Of a stretch of DNA of 64,000 bases, positions 33,062 to 43,490 are shown in pieces. Every line of letters begins with the position of its first letter. Position 1 is the first letter of the stretch. The DNA is from Macrothele yani (taxonomy: Eukaryota > Arthropoda > Arachnida > Araneae > Macrothelidae): positions 120,416,270 to 120,480,269 of the forward strand of contig CM076995.1 of assembly GCA_039090855.1 (NCBI GenBank), read 5' to 3'. The notes under the pieces were generated by a model, which worked only from the letters and a program-made list of their open reading frames with translations, was not told the DNA's origin and did not search any database. The translations under genes and the position numbers were made by a program.

Positions 33062-34324
33062 ATGGATTCTTTAACTATTCCCCCTTCTGTCAAACTAAAG
33101 AAATCTTTGGACACGGATCCTAACCCCACTAATAAGAAACTGCGTACTTTGCCGCTGGACACTGCCCGATTTTTTATCATCCATGCACGGGAAGAATCTC
33201 ACAAGCTTGGCTCCAAATCCCCCTTTTGGATTCAGAAAGCCCTGCAAGGAGCGGTTGCGTCACCAACCAGTGTGAAGAAGTTAAAATCGGGAGATATATT
33301 GGTGGAAATGTCAAGTCCACGCCATGGTTCATTGCTCTTGGGTGTCTCCAACTTGGGTGGTGTCCTTGTGGACATCAAACCTCATCAGTCCCTGAATTCA
33401 TCCAGAGGTGTCATCTCCGAGCGCGACCTCGTGGATGTTTCAGAGGAAGAATTTCTTGAGGAGCTTGCCAACCAAGGTGTCACAGCGGTTCGTCGCATCA
33501 AGTTCTGCCGAAACGGGGAGCTGGTCAACTCCAGAACAGTGATTCTGACCTTTGATCGCCCGACTCTTACATCTTCCATCCATGCGGGCTATTTGAACTG
33601 CTTTGTGCGCCCGTACATTCCTAACCCCCTTTGTTGCTACCGATACCAAGTGTACGGGCATTCCCAGCAGTCTTGCCGTGGTGCTGCTACTTGCAATCGT
33701 TGCGGTTCACACGACCATCTCCAGTCTGACTGCTCTGCTGCAGCTGCCCATTATGTGAACTGCAAAGGCGACCATGCTGCCAAAGCCAAGAACTGTCCGA
33801 AGTGGATTGAGGAGCGGAGGATTCAGGAGGTTAAGACACTTGAACACCTGTCCTACCCTGAAGCTCGACGGAAGGTCGTTCCCGCTGCTCCAAGCGCACG
33901 CACCTACTCTTCCGTTGTGGCTCCTAAAACATCCATTGCCACTCTGACAGACCTCACTGTACCAAAAGACTGCCCTTTCTCTCTCGAGGATATTTATGCT
34001 GCTGGGCTGAAGGCCCTTCGACTTTCCACCACTGACAGTTTATCTTTGCCACCACAGACCAATGCTCGGGGTCCTGCATCCTCACCCAAGCGCGCTGTTG
34101 CAGAACAGGTTTCCCGTTCTACGAGCCCTGATCCCTTGCCTGCTAGACACAAAGGCAAGACCAAACAATCCTCAGCCACTCAATCTCAAACAAAGGTTCA
34201 AGCCGGAACGAATCAGTCCCGGTCTTCATCCTCGAGACACCCACCTGTCCTTCCCCCGGTTACCATGCTGCCGGGGGGCACTGCAAACCAGACTGAGGAA
34301 TTTATGGACTCCGAGGCCTTCTAG
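33062..34324 (+). CDS. LINE ORF1, gag-like RNA-binding protein with zinc knuckles
   Basis: Intact 420-codon frame starting MDSLTIPPSVKLKKSLD. The middle holds three retroviral-type knuckles. The central one is complete: C211, C214, H219, C224 (CNRCGSHDHLQSDC). The first (residues 192-205) has Tyr195 where the second Cys is expected. The third (231-245) has Tyr231 where the first Cys is expected (YVNCKGDH). The C-terminal third is Ser/Pro-rich and basic. Such proteins coat the LINE RNA to form the retrotransposition particle. It ends 28 bases inside the frame used by ORF2. The two Cys-to-Tyr changes imply weakened function despite the open frame. Confidence 0.9.
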   Translation: MDSLTIPPSVKLKKSLDTDPNPTNKKLRTLPLDTARFFIIHAREESHKLGSKSPFWIQKALQGAVASPTSVKKLKSGDILVEMSSPRHGSLLLGVSNLGGVLVDIKPHQSLNSSRGVISERDLVDVSEEEFLEELANQGVTAVRRIKFCRNGELVNSRTVILTFDRPTLTSSIHAGYLNCFVRPYIPNPLCCYRYQVYGHSQQSCRGAATCNRCGSHDHLQSDCSAAAAHYVNCKGDHAAKAKNCPKWIEERRIQEVKTLEHLSYPEARRKVVPAAPSARTYSSVVAPKTSIATLTDLTVPKDCPFSLEDIYAAGLKALRLSTTDSLSLPPQTNARGPASSPKRAVAEQVSRSTSPDPLPARHKGKTKQSSATQSQTKVQAGTNQSRSSSSRHPPVLPPVTMLPGGTANQTEEFMDSEAF

Positions 34325-34381
34325 GCCTGGTCAGTTCATTTGACCCTCGTTTCTTTCTTTCTTTCTTTCTATCTACCCCTC

Positions 34382-37290
34382 AAATCATCGTTTCAATCGT
34401 TCAGTGGAACTGTCGAGGTTTTCGGACAAAATATGACGACGTCAAGCATCTGCTTTCGTCGTACTCTCCGGTGTGCCTTTGCCTCCAGGAGACAAAACTT
34501 AAACCATCAGACCTACTCTCAGTTCGAGGCTACAGCGCCTTTCGAAAAGATAATGTCTCAGGAGATATAGCCTGTGGGGGAGTCGCTATTCTTGTCCCCC
34601 ACAGAGTTCCAGTTTCTTCCATTGCGGTCTCAACATCTTTACAGGCCGTGGCAGTGCGTATCTCCATGCCAGTTCCTCTAACTGTCTGCAGCGTCTATCT
34701 GCCGCCGGATGAGGACGTGAGCGTCTCCGCTCTTGAGAGCTTAGTTGTTCAGCTGCCGTTACCCGCTCTTCTTCTGGGCGACTTCAATGCTCATAATCCA
34801 CTGTGGGGTAGTGTCAGAACAGACGTACGAGGACGTAGGATCGAATCTGTTCTGTCCTCGACCTCTCTGTGCCTTTTTAACACCGGTGCTGACACTTATT
34901 TCCACGAGCCTTGTGCAACATCTGTAGGTCCCGATGGCATCCACTATGACATGATCCGTCATCTCTCGCAGTCGTCTCTCGAGAATCTGTTAGTGCTTTT
35001 CAACCACATTTGGTTGGAGCACAGTTTCCCGGACTCCTGGCGAAAAGCTTTTGTTTTACCTTTTCCCAAGCCTGGCAAAGACCCCAAGTCTCCCTCTAGT
35101 TATCGGCCAATTGCCCTCACTAGCTGTCTGTGCAAAATCCTTGAACGCATGGTTAATTCTAGGCTAATTTACTTCCTAGAAGAACATCAAATTCTGTCGC
35201 CATCACAAAGCGGCTTCCGTCGTCATCGTTCAGCTCCTGACCATCTCCTGCTCCTTGAGACGTCTGTTCGTGAGGCATTCGTGCGTAGGCAGCACCTGGT
35301 GTCTGTCTTTTTTGACATCAACAAAGCTTATGATAGAGCGTGGCGCCACGGTATCCTCCATGACCTCCACGAGAGTGGGTTGCGGGGAAACCTGCCAACC
35401 TTCATTGCCAACTTTCTTCGTAACCGTGTGTTCCAGGTGCGCCTGGGTACAACGCTCTCTGCCTTTTTCCATCAAGAACAAGGTGTTCCTCAAGGCAGCA
35501 TTCTTTCTGTGACTCTGTTCATCCTCCGCATTAATTGTTTGCTTAAAAATCTTCCTCCTACGGTTTCGACTACCATTTATGTTGACGACCTTCACATCTT
35601 CTGCTCGTCATCAAGCATGCATTTCATTGAAAGGCAGCTGCAGTCTGCCATTAACCAGATAGTTAAAGCGGCTAACAACAATGGTTTCGTTCTTTCTGCT
35701 GAAAAGACAGCGTGTGTCCATTTCTGCCGGAGGCGTGGCCTCCACCCCGATCCAGAACTCTATTTGGACCATGCAGCCATTCCAGTTTTGCCGGAAACCA
35801 AGTTCCTTGGTTTGACCGTCGACCGTGCGCTCACCTTTCGCTCGCACGTTCGACGACTCCGAACTTCCTGTGTGAGAGCTTTGTCAATCCTCAAGATCCT
35901 CGCCTCAGTCTCCTGGGGTGCAGACAGGACTTCCTTGTTCCGTATTTACCATTCTCTCATTCGGTCTAAACTGGATTATGGCTGTATGGTGTATGGCTCT
36001 GCGCGTCCTTCCGTTCTCTGGCCGTTGGATACCATCCACCATCAAGCGCTGCGTCTTTGTACGAAAGCATTTCGCACGTCACCCATTCCCAGCCTTTATG
36101 CCGACGCGAACGAACCGTCACTTCATTTACGCCGTCTGCAGCTGTCTCTTCAATTTTACCTGAAACTTAGATCTCTCTCAGAACATACTTTACACGATGC
36201 AGTTTTTCATCCCCAGCATGCTCGTTTGTTCGAGATCCGTCCCTTGTGCATTCGAACCTTCGGTCTTCGTTTGGCGGCCGTAGCTCGTGATGCAGGGCTC
36301 GACTTGTCACTCGTTGGAGAGACCAGGGGCTTTGAGGATCCCCCATGGCACCCTCTTGGTGTCATGGTTGATACCAGCTTTACATCTTTTGACAAGTCCT
36401 CAACCCCTGCGTCAGTGTACCAGCAGCTCTTCGCCGAACACCGTTACGTCAATGCAGACTTTATTCCTGTTTTCACCGATGGATCTAAGGCGGCTGGTGT
36501 CGTTGGATGCGCCGCCGTCTGCATTGACGAAGTTTCTGTTGCCCGCATTCCTCCTGAGGCCACGGTGTTTTCGGCGGAGATGCATGCTGTGTATCTTGCA
36601 CTTGTTCACGTGCAGGCGAGCTCTCATCAGCGTGCTATTGTGTACACTGATTCGTTGAGTGTTGTGCAATCATTGTCATCTTTGGATTTCACTGGCCACC
36701 CACTTCTTTTTACCGTACGGAGATTTCTTCGTTCTTTGCTCAAGGCTGATGTCCAGATTCGGTTCTGCTGGATTCCTGGGCATGTTGGGATCCCAGGGAA
36801 CGAGTCTGCGGATGCTGCTGCTAGATCTGCCTCTTCTTTGGTTGTCACACCGTTGCCACTGTTCCACCGTGATTTTCGCTTTCTTGTTCACGATCATATC
36901 AGACGAACGTGGCGGGGTCTGTGGGACCAACAGGTGGAGAATAAACTGCACCGTGTTAAACCTATCCTTGGAGTCTGGAAATCGTCGTGTCGCCGGAACC
37001 GTGGGGAAGAAGTTGTTCTTGCGCGTCTCCGCATTGGGCATTGTCGCTTCACACATAGCTATTTGCTCTGTGGCGACACTGCCCCGGTGTGTGAGATGTG
37101 CGACTGTTTACTCACCGTCTCTCATGTTTTGTGCAGTTGTGTTCATTTTCGTAATCATCGGTTTCACTATTTTGAGTCTCATCTGCTGGACGAGGGCGCA
37201 GCTACGCTTCAAAAGCTTTTGGGCGACCACTGCGACACTTTTGCAGTATTTTCCTTTTTAAAACAGATTAACGTTTTAAAACTTATTTAA
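34382..37290 (+). CDS. LINE ORF2, RT-RNase H polyprotein with deleted endonuclease
   Basis: The frame is open from 34297 to TAA at 37288-37290. EN homology starts at 34390 (IVQWNCRGFR) without an ATG; copy 1 has ATG here. Numbering from codon 34471: RT motifs are FFDINKAYD (D282) and YVDDL (D372, D373). RNase H has D670 (FTDGSK), E703, D727 (YTDSLS) and D781 (GNESADAAARS), the full catalytic set. A Cys/His tail follows (GHCRFTHSYLLCG, VCEMCDCLLTVSHVLCSC). The EN has QETK and GDFNAHNP, but TYFHEP jumps directly to TSVGPDGIHYD. This removes the SDH box and the linker, an in-frame loss of about 0.8 kb relative to copy 1. It could not nick target DNA itself. Confidence 0.9.
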
Positions 37291-37469
37291 AAAAAAAAAA
37301 AAAAAGTTACATAATAATTATAATTGTAAATTAATAAAGTTATATATAAACCTAATTAACTAACTAGTCTTCACAGCTTTCATCATCCTCTTTTCTAACT
37401 TTTACCAAGCCTGTCTGCTCTTAATCATTTTCCACGCTTTTAAAAATCTTTAGCTGATAGTTCTGTGTC

Positions 37470-37503
37470 TGGCGCTCTTTGGCCAAGCCTGGCCCTTGCG
37501 CCA
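37470..37503 (+). other. 3'-terminal nested hairpin of I-like LINE copy 2
   Basis: TGGCGC (37470-37475) pairs with GCGCCA (37498-37503). The inner GGCCA pairs with TGGCC around AGCC. The stems are the same as at 4206-4239. They are followed by CTAAAATCAATTAACTAACTAAC, the (TAAC)n tail that ends at the target duplication. Confidence 0.6.
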
Positions 37504-37544
37504 CTAAAATCAATTAACTAACTAACTAACTAACATGTGACTGC

Positions 37545-38000
37545 AATTTTAGTGTAGCACATGACGGCTGCGATGATTGTGTTTCTTGCTCTCCACATCA
37601 TGCCTAACAAAGATCATGTCATGAGACTAAATGGAGATGTGAGTAAAATTAATGTAACCAAGAAACTTCTGACAGCTTATAAAGAATCCTGGAAAAAATA
37701 TGAAGAGTGAATTAGTGCTGGAAAAATGCAGTAAAATAAGTGAAAAAGAGAAGAAAAATTGAATGTTCACAAGGTGATTTGAAACGGGAAGAAGCTGAAC
37801 TTTTGTAGCAGTTGGATTCCTCTCAGAAAATGTTAAACAATGCTGAGATGAACATTGAATGTGGCATAAAAAAAAAAAAAGAGGCATGAGTGCAATAGAA
37901 AGTGGACAGGTACTAAGAAGCAAAATAAATCTTAAAAAATTAGATAAAAAAATAGGAACAATTAAATATTGAGAAAAGCAGCAAAAAATTAAACATTTTT
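37545..38000 (+). pseudogene. Zinc-finger/coiled-coil coding fossil in copy X
   Basis: Right of the LINE the reading resumes as CNFSVAHD, then decays. Words such as ILEKI, NVSKI/KRLTAY equivalents and NNAEMNIE match the better-preserved copy at 62462-62740. It encoded the N-terminal part of the element's former protein; several stops are present. Confidence 0.55.
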
Positions 38001-38830
38001 TGTAAAATAAATGTTTAATAACAGATTCCTGTTACAGTTACAAATTTTTTGATCTATTTGAAAACTAAAATCTTTGCATGTGTGTGTATTTCATTTCAAG
38101 ATGTTTTAAATTTGAGTAGGGTGCATCTAGTTTCAAAACATTTTTTGCTTAAGAGTTTTTTGTATCTACTAATATTTTACCTGCTCCAAAACAATGTTTT
38201 CTCACACCAAAAATGTATTTTCTCTACTCCAAAAATGAATTTTGTTGCTCCAAAAATGTATTTTGCCTGTTCCAAAAATGCATTTTCCTGCTCCAAAAAT
38301 GATTTTGCAATTTTCCATCACTGCAAATTTTTGGCAAATAGATTACTCACTTGTTGATGTACCGCTCTTTGGAAGACCTGTTGAAGTTGACAATTACCAG
38401 ATCATGGCATTAATCAAGGACAACCCATTCAATACTACCTCAGCAATTGTGCAGACACAACAAACATCCAACTGCCCCATGGCACTGCATTTGGCAAAGA
38501 TTGTGTATGTGCATTGCCTTGATGATATGATATGATATTTGAAGAAGTTTTAGGAAGGGAGTGTCTGACCCCAGGTCTAAAACTGCCCTTAGAAATGAGA
38601 AGCTAGGAAATCTGAGTAAGTGAACTCTGTAGGAAAGACAAACAGAAAAATGTTGTGAAAGGAGAGAATTGCCTTGATGTTTTGGTGTCGCACTATTTGA
38701 GTGAAAAAAAATGTGTCCCCAACTGTGTATCAGTTTGTGATTCACAGCTCAAACAGACTGACAGTGACCCATTTCTGAAATGAATGGTAACGGGTGATAA
38801 GAAATGGATTCTGTACACAAACTGATTGTA

Positions 38831-39200
38831 CCGCAACTTCCATTGCCTTCTTCCTCGTGCACGTTCTGTTGGCAGTCATTTCATACTCAAATTGACATTG
38901 ATCAGCATTAAACACAGATGATTTCTCAACATCAGTGTGAGCCATAAATTCCTGCATTACAGAGATAAAAATCATGAGCGCACTGTTGGATGGCATCTCT
39001 CTCTGTAACATCACGTGTAGACACATATTTGGTGATTTTCTGTGACAAAATTTTATTACACCATTTGAGTGATTCAATAAAATGGTGACTGACTTTGAAA
39101 TCATGCAGGCCGACACATATCACAGCCCCCCCTCTCTCTCCCATTTCTGTAAATGCCAATAATGTAGTGGCATACCTGAATTCCATGCCTCTATAAATTA
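38831..39200 (-). pseudogene. Possible DDE transposase fossil (NADQ motif)
   Basis: Minus-strand reading includes WCNKILSQKITKYVSTRDVT and SSVFNADQCQFEYEMTANRT. The latter resembles the catalytic-Asp region (NADQxGFxxEM) of pogo-type or related DDE transposases found in arthropods. The fragment abuts the mariner relic and is truncated. Family assignment is from memory of the motif and remains tentative. Confidence 0.4.
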
Positions 39201-40069
39201 CTGTAACATGTGTGCTTAGATCTAATGGTATTTATCAGACCTGCTGCCTCTTGTTGATGAATGCAAGGATCTGTCACACTTTGTTCCAAGTTGTCTTGTA
39301 CGTACACGCAGCTGCAGCCATCGTTTTGTGCTTCTCCTTATGTTGCATCGTTGTCCAGGTAAACTGCTTTCTGATGCTCTTTTGTCGTACGTCAGGTGAA
39401 CATGGTTCATAAGAACTTGCGCTATTCTCTTCATTCCTGTGTGGAGTGCTCGTGGCTGTGGAATCAGCAGGGAATCTGAGCATACAATGTAATATAAACC
39501 ACTACATATCAAAAATGACATTACGACAGGTGTCTATTTACTTATGTCATGTCTGTGTACATATTGATGCTTGAGGAAAAAATCAAGTGAAGTAATCTTC
39601 AGCTCACATGAAATGTCAATGAAGTATGGGATTTTATGGTACAGAGTAGTGAGTAGTGATCCTTCTTGGGAGTTCATTCATGCAAAAGAGTCATTCAAAA
39701 TGATCCAATTTCCAGGTTGCCACTTCACTCACTGAGTAAATCATTCGTTGCAGGGATCCTATGTTGCACTTTCAAGTTTACAGTTCTTTTTGCCTAAAAA
39801 AGCATGTGCTCTTCAACAAATTGTGATGAATGATTTGCCATGACCCAGCTCAATGTACACCATTAAATGAATGGTGTTCAGGTATCATTCCCAAAGTTTC
39901 ACCATTATTTCCAAGCTGACTCAGACTGCTCACTCATATAACGGTTGATACTAATTAATTCTTGGCATTATTTAGTACCAAAGAAAATGGGCATCATTAC
40001 TTTCACATCTGATTACACTTGCTGAGCTTCTTTTTTTCTTTATAGTTGAAGACAGTTTTGTTTTTTTTT

Positions 40070-40630
40070 TTTCTTCCCTTTTGGGATGAGAGTGAGTTTT
40101 TGTTTTAGGTTAAAGCCATAGACACAGGATTCATAACCTGTGATTATATTTTCTATAAAGTGTGGGTCCATTACTGAATGATTTTTGTGGTTTCACTGAA
40201 TTACATCATAGTGTTCCTTTTGATCATGTGTGAAAAGTCTGGGCACAAACTTTGCTGTCACTCTTCTCATCTCCAAATTCTGAGTCAGAAATTGCATGAC
40301 ATGACACAGTTGAGATTGAGATGCTTGTTTAGCTAAACATTTCTCTAACAGTTTATTGTATTTCGCTTAAATACTTCGTTCATGCAGGCAATGGAATCAT
40401 CTGTTCTTGAAGTTGATGGGTGTCCAGAGCAAGGGCGATTTCCAGTCAATGTTTGTGATCTTTTTTATTTCTCTGAAACCACTAAACCACTGAAAAGTTT
40501 TTGAACAGCTTAGGGTTATTCTCCAAATGTTGTATGCAACATTTCCTGGGTATTTTTCCCAAATTTCTGACAAAATTTGATGCCTGCACCCTGCTTGCTC
40601 ATTTTGGCCATTGTGAAATTGGCCAGACTA
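40070..40630 (-). pseudogene. mariner-like transposase relic (second type)
   Basis: On the minus strand it starts near 40625 (MAKMSKQGAGIKFCQKFGKN). After frame changes it reads GHPSTSRTDDSIACMNEV, LNLNCVMSCN, and finally DPHFIENIITGYESCVYGFN near 40150-40090. This order matches mariner-like proteins with the ITGDESWVYGYD catalytic block; the Asp has become Tyr (GYES). Many stops; inactive. It differs in sequence from the other mariners in the window. Confidence 0.6.
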
Positions 40631-40979
40631 CTAAAACAGTACAACTTTGAGCAGAGTACCAGATGATAATGAAAACAGGTGCAGACCGGAAACTGTGCAC
40701 AACCTTGAGCAACCCTGCCACCATCGTATCAGCATTGTATCTATAAATAGAACTCCAGTATTCAGCTCTCCACACTGTAGCTACTGCTGTAGTCCAAGAA
40801 TTTTGTGCACACACCTTGTTTATGTGTATGTGTTTGATTTGTCCTTCATAAACAAAATAGTTTTTGTGGAAGTTTTTTTTTTTTTTTAATTGAGGAGAGG
40901 AGTGTGTGGAAGTATTCATATGCATAAATAATGTCAATTATTTTTTATTTATTTATTTTTTTCCCCCTTCTACTTTTAG

Positions 40980-41037
40980 GGTTTGGTGGTGAGAAATGGA
41001 AGTCAAATGTTATTCTAACTTCTATGCTTTGCCCAGG
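40980..41037 (+). CDS. TM9SF2: TM9SF2-like nonaspanin, internal exon (third in window)
   Basis: Acceptor TACTTTTAG; the exon completes the Gly codon and reads FGGEKWKSNVILTSMLCP plus two bases of the next Gly codon, donor GTAAGA. It enters in phase 1 and leaves in phase 2. FGGEKWK is the cytosolic loop signature of TM9SF2. Length is 58 bases, like the exon before it. The intron upstream is 12.5 kb, mostly the nested mariner, copy X and LINE insertions. Confidence 0.9.
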
Positions 41038-43330
41038 GTAAGAGCATTGTTTTAGTCTGTCATGTACAAAATTTGTAGTATGTTTTTGTTCTTTATATTG
41101 TAAAACACTTGTAAACCAATGTATTGTAAATTTCTTAAAATTAAATGGGTTTCATGATTTAATTGCAACCCTTTTTACCTATATTTCATTGGCAAGTAAA
41201 TATATTTTTAAGTCACACTGATGCAGTATTAAAAATATCACATAATCTGTTCTTCCTAAATTTTACCCTGTAACTAGAATTTAGATACAAAAAATATGAT
41301 ACATTTAGAAATGTTTTTTCTTGTTGAATTAAAATTATTATTATAATGGTATTCTAATGGAAATTATGAAAAACTATATAATGTTTTCACAAATATGTCA
41401 TGAAAGCTAATATAGTATTAAATTTGTTATGATTACTTGGGCAGTCAAATATTAATTCTTCATAATTTCTGTTATCTGAAGAACTGGTATTCCTGGATTA
41501 GAAATGATTGTCACTACAAGGGGACATTGAATGCTTCAACTAGTACTGTCTGATGTTTGTTCAGATTCCTATGTTTCAGTTGCTTTGAAACTTGTTCTAA
41601 GTAGTGTTATAGTTGCATCCTCAAACAGAAATTCAAAGATGCAGGTTTGATACTAAGGCTCCAGGGTGGCAAAATTTTCAAGTTTTTGGAGAAAATTGGT
41701 AACATAGTAAATAGTTAAATGCAGCACTTCTATTCCAAAGAATAAAAAAATAATCTAGTAATATTCTAAATACATCTTTGTTGAAATTGCAACTAAGTAA
41801 AGTGTCATCAGTGTGTAAAAGCAATGGCAGATAGCAATATATAAATGTACTAGATCTTTTTCAATAAAGCTAGTACAAATACAGTTAACAAGCTTGGTTA
41901 ATTGTGCAACTGAACACATTTTTCTTCATCATGTTAAGAGTAGGTGACTTAGCCTTGTGTCTGTGTGTAACAGGATAATTGAACAATATTCTTCACTAAC
42001 TGAATACTTTGTAAAGACTACCAAAGCAGAATATTAAGCCATGTAACAGTATAGTAGTCTGAGAGAATAATTCTGGTGGATACATTATTCAGTGAAAGGA
42101 ATGAAAAAATTGTGCTGATCAAAGCATTTATTGAGATACTGGCATCACCTATTATGATATCCAAAAGATCTTTCTCATAAATTTTCTCAACACTTCAATT
42201 TACCACATGTGCAGTTTAAAAGAAAATCTTCATTACATTGCTTTACTTCCAAAGTTCTCGCATGCTGCAAATTAATTATCTACTAAAGCTCAGAACTGGT
42301 CATAAAAACAAACATTTTAAACTCATATTCAAACATCAGTTGTGGTCCACACTTTATGTAGGGCTCTAAAAAAAAAAAAGACACTACTTGACCTCTAACC
42401 TGCTGACAAGAAGAAATGGTGCTCTTCAGAAGGCTTCTGCTCTCTCCAATAAAAACCTTACACCTTTTTTTGTTTTGTTGCAGGAGACTCCAAATTTTTA
42501 GTAATAAAAGAAAGCATAACCTCACATCCCTGATAAATTAGCTACAGGCTCTTTTGTTTTGTTGCAGGAGACTCTAAATTTTTAGTAATAAAAGAAAGCA
42601 TAACCTCACATCCCTGATAAATTAGCTACAGGCTCTTTTTTTTTTTTTTTTTCCCCCTTGTACTTTTTTTGCAAGCAACACTTGTGGTTCACTGCGTCTT
42701 TGGAAGTAACCAAAGCAGAAACACCTCGTCTTATTTTTCCTCTTCCCACTCAGAAAAAGAACTCTGCAAACAGAAATTCTCAAATATGTGCAACAATGTT
42801 TGAAATGATGACTTGAATTGCATCAGTATGGACTTAATTAAAAGCATTGCTGTTGTATCAAATGCCTGTAACTGATGACTCGTTATTACACAGACTGCTT
42901 GCTATGGATGATTTTTCACTTTAGGACTCATTTTTGGTGTATGTTATTATTTTTTTTAAACTATCAGTAAAAAATACTTGATTTTAAGTTGATATTTTAT
43001 AAATTATGAATAAGCTGTTCATTTTAAATTTTCTTGGAAATGTGTGCTGAGTTTCACGTTTTGGAAAAGAATCTTGTATTTAGAAAACTGAAGGTTTTTA
43101 GTTACAGGTTCTTTTCACTCCTATTCAGCAAGTTAAGTGGGAGTCCATTTCATTTATTTTATTTATTTATTTGATGTGGCATGCACTGTGTAGTATATGC
43201 ATATTCATATCAACAGTTCCCAATTCCTGTGTGAAAATTATCATAAAGTTATAGTTGTGTTTGTTTTTCACTTTTGCTTTATGTGTAACTTAGTTGATAT
43301 CAGACTTCATTATTTTTTTCTTTATTACAG
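41038..43330 (+). other. TM9SF2 intron 3 with an 83-bp tandem duplication
   Basis: No mobile-element ends recognised. GTTTTGTTGCAGGAGACTC and the following ~65 bases occur twice in tandem, at 42472-42554 and 42555-42637, differing at about one base. The segment at 42960-43110 is related to 44220-44390 beyond exon 4. The intron ends with acceptor TTTATTACAG. Confidence 0.6.
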
Positions 43331-43490
43331 ATGTGTATTTTCATTATTCTTTGTAATGAATCTGTTGCTGTGGGTAAAAGGTAGTTCAGCTGCTATACCT
43401 TTCACAACATTACTTGCTCTGTTGGCATTGTGGTTTGGGATTTCCCTTCCACTGACATTTGTGGGTGCTTATTTTGGTTTCAAAAAAAGG
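43331..43490 (+). CDS. TM9SF2: TM9SF2-like nonaspanin, internal exon (fourth in window)
   Basis: One base completes the Gly codon (phase 2), then CVFSLFFVMNLLLWVKGSSA and AIPFTTLLALLALWFGISLP with LTFVGAYFGFKKR, and donor GTAAGT in phase 0. Two hydrophobic membrane segments and the GSSAAIPF loop are characteristic of TM9SF2. The 160-base exon carries no frame disruption, which argues that the gene is functional. Confidence 0.93.

Larger units (their letters stand above)
32251..37533 (+). mobile_element. Complete I-like LINE, copy 2, with 11-bp TSD
   Basis: CATGTGACTGC at 32240-32250 recurs at 37534-37544, flanking a 5283-bp element. The uninterrupted paralogous site exists in copy Y near 62490-62530 (CCATGCGGCTGCGATTTTAG), which confirms both edges. 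The element has an 811-bp structured 5' UTR, ORF1 with zinc knuckles, ORF2 with RT and RNase H, a 3' UTR with a nested hairpin and a (TAAC)n tail. It resembles copy 1 at 1-4264 but lacks part of the endonuclease. Confidence 0.95.
30200..38321. mobile_element. CAGTGATGG-ended (hAT-like) element, copy X, carrying a nested LINE
   Basis: The left end is CAGTGATGGAAAGTT; the right end is AATTTTCCATCAC followed by TG shared with the flank. TGCAAATT flanks it at 30192-30199 and 38322-38329 (8 bp, although shared bases leave the edge ambiguous by one or two). A second copy (Y) spans 60664-63288. The interior holds a CTCTATAGCTCG satellite-like block and a zinc-finger coding fossil, but no complete transposase. 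Without the nested LINE its length is about 2.8 kb. hAT assignment rests on TSD length, the CAGTG terminus and the zinc finger. Confidence 0.8.
30045..38830 (+). pseudogene. mariner transposase relic interrupted by an 8.1-kb nested insertion
   Basis: 30060-30199 translates to FCHLVLPFYCKGKNTLQIQK, then LIRAVHGDCSVSVQLCQ, a stop, and WFAN. The frame resumes at 38322 as NFWQIDYSLVDVPLFGRPVE and VDNYQIMALIKDNPFNTTSA. Near 38770-38825 the catalytic block reads MVTGDKKWILYTN. Together these are the N-terminal HTH region and first catalytic Asp of a mariner. The break at WFAN/F coincides exactly with the target duplication TGCAAATT of the inserted element at 30200-38321. The C-terminal half was not identified. 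Confidence 0.82.
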
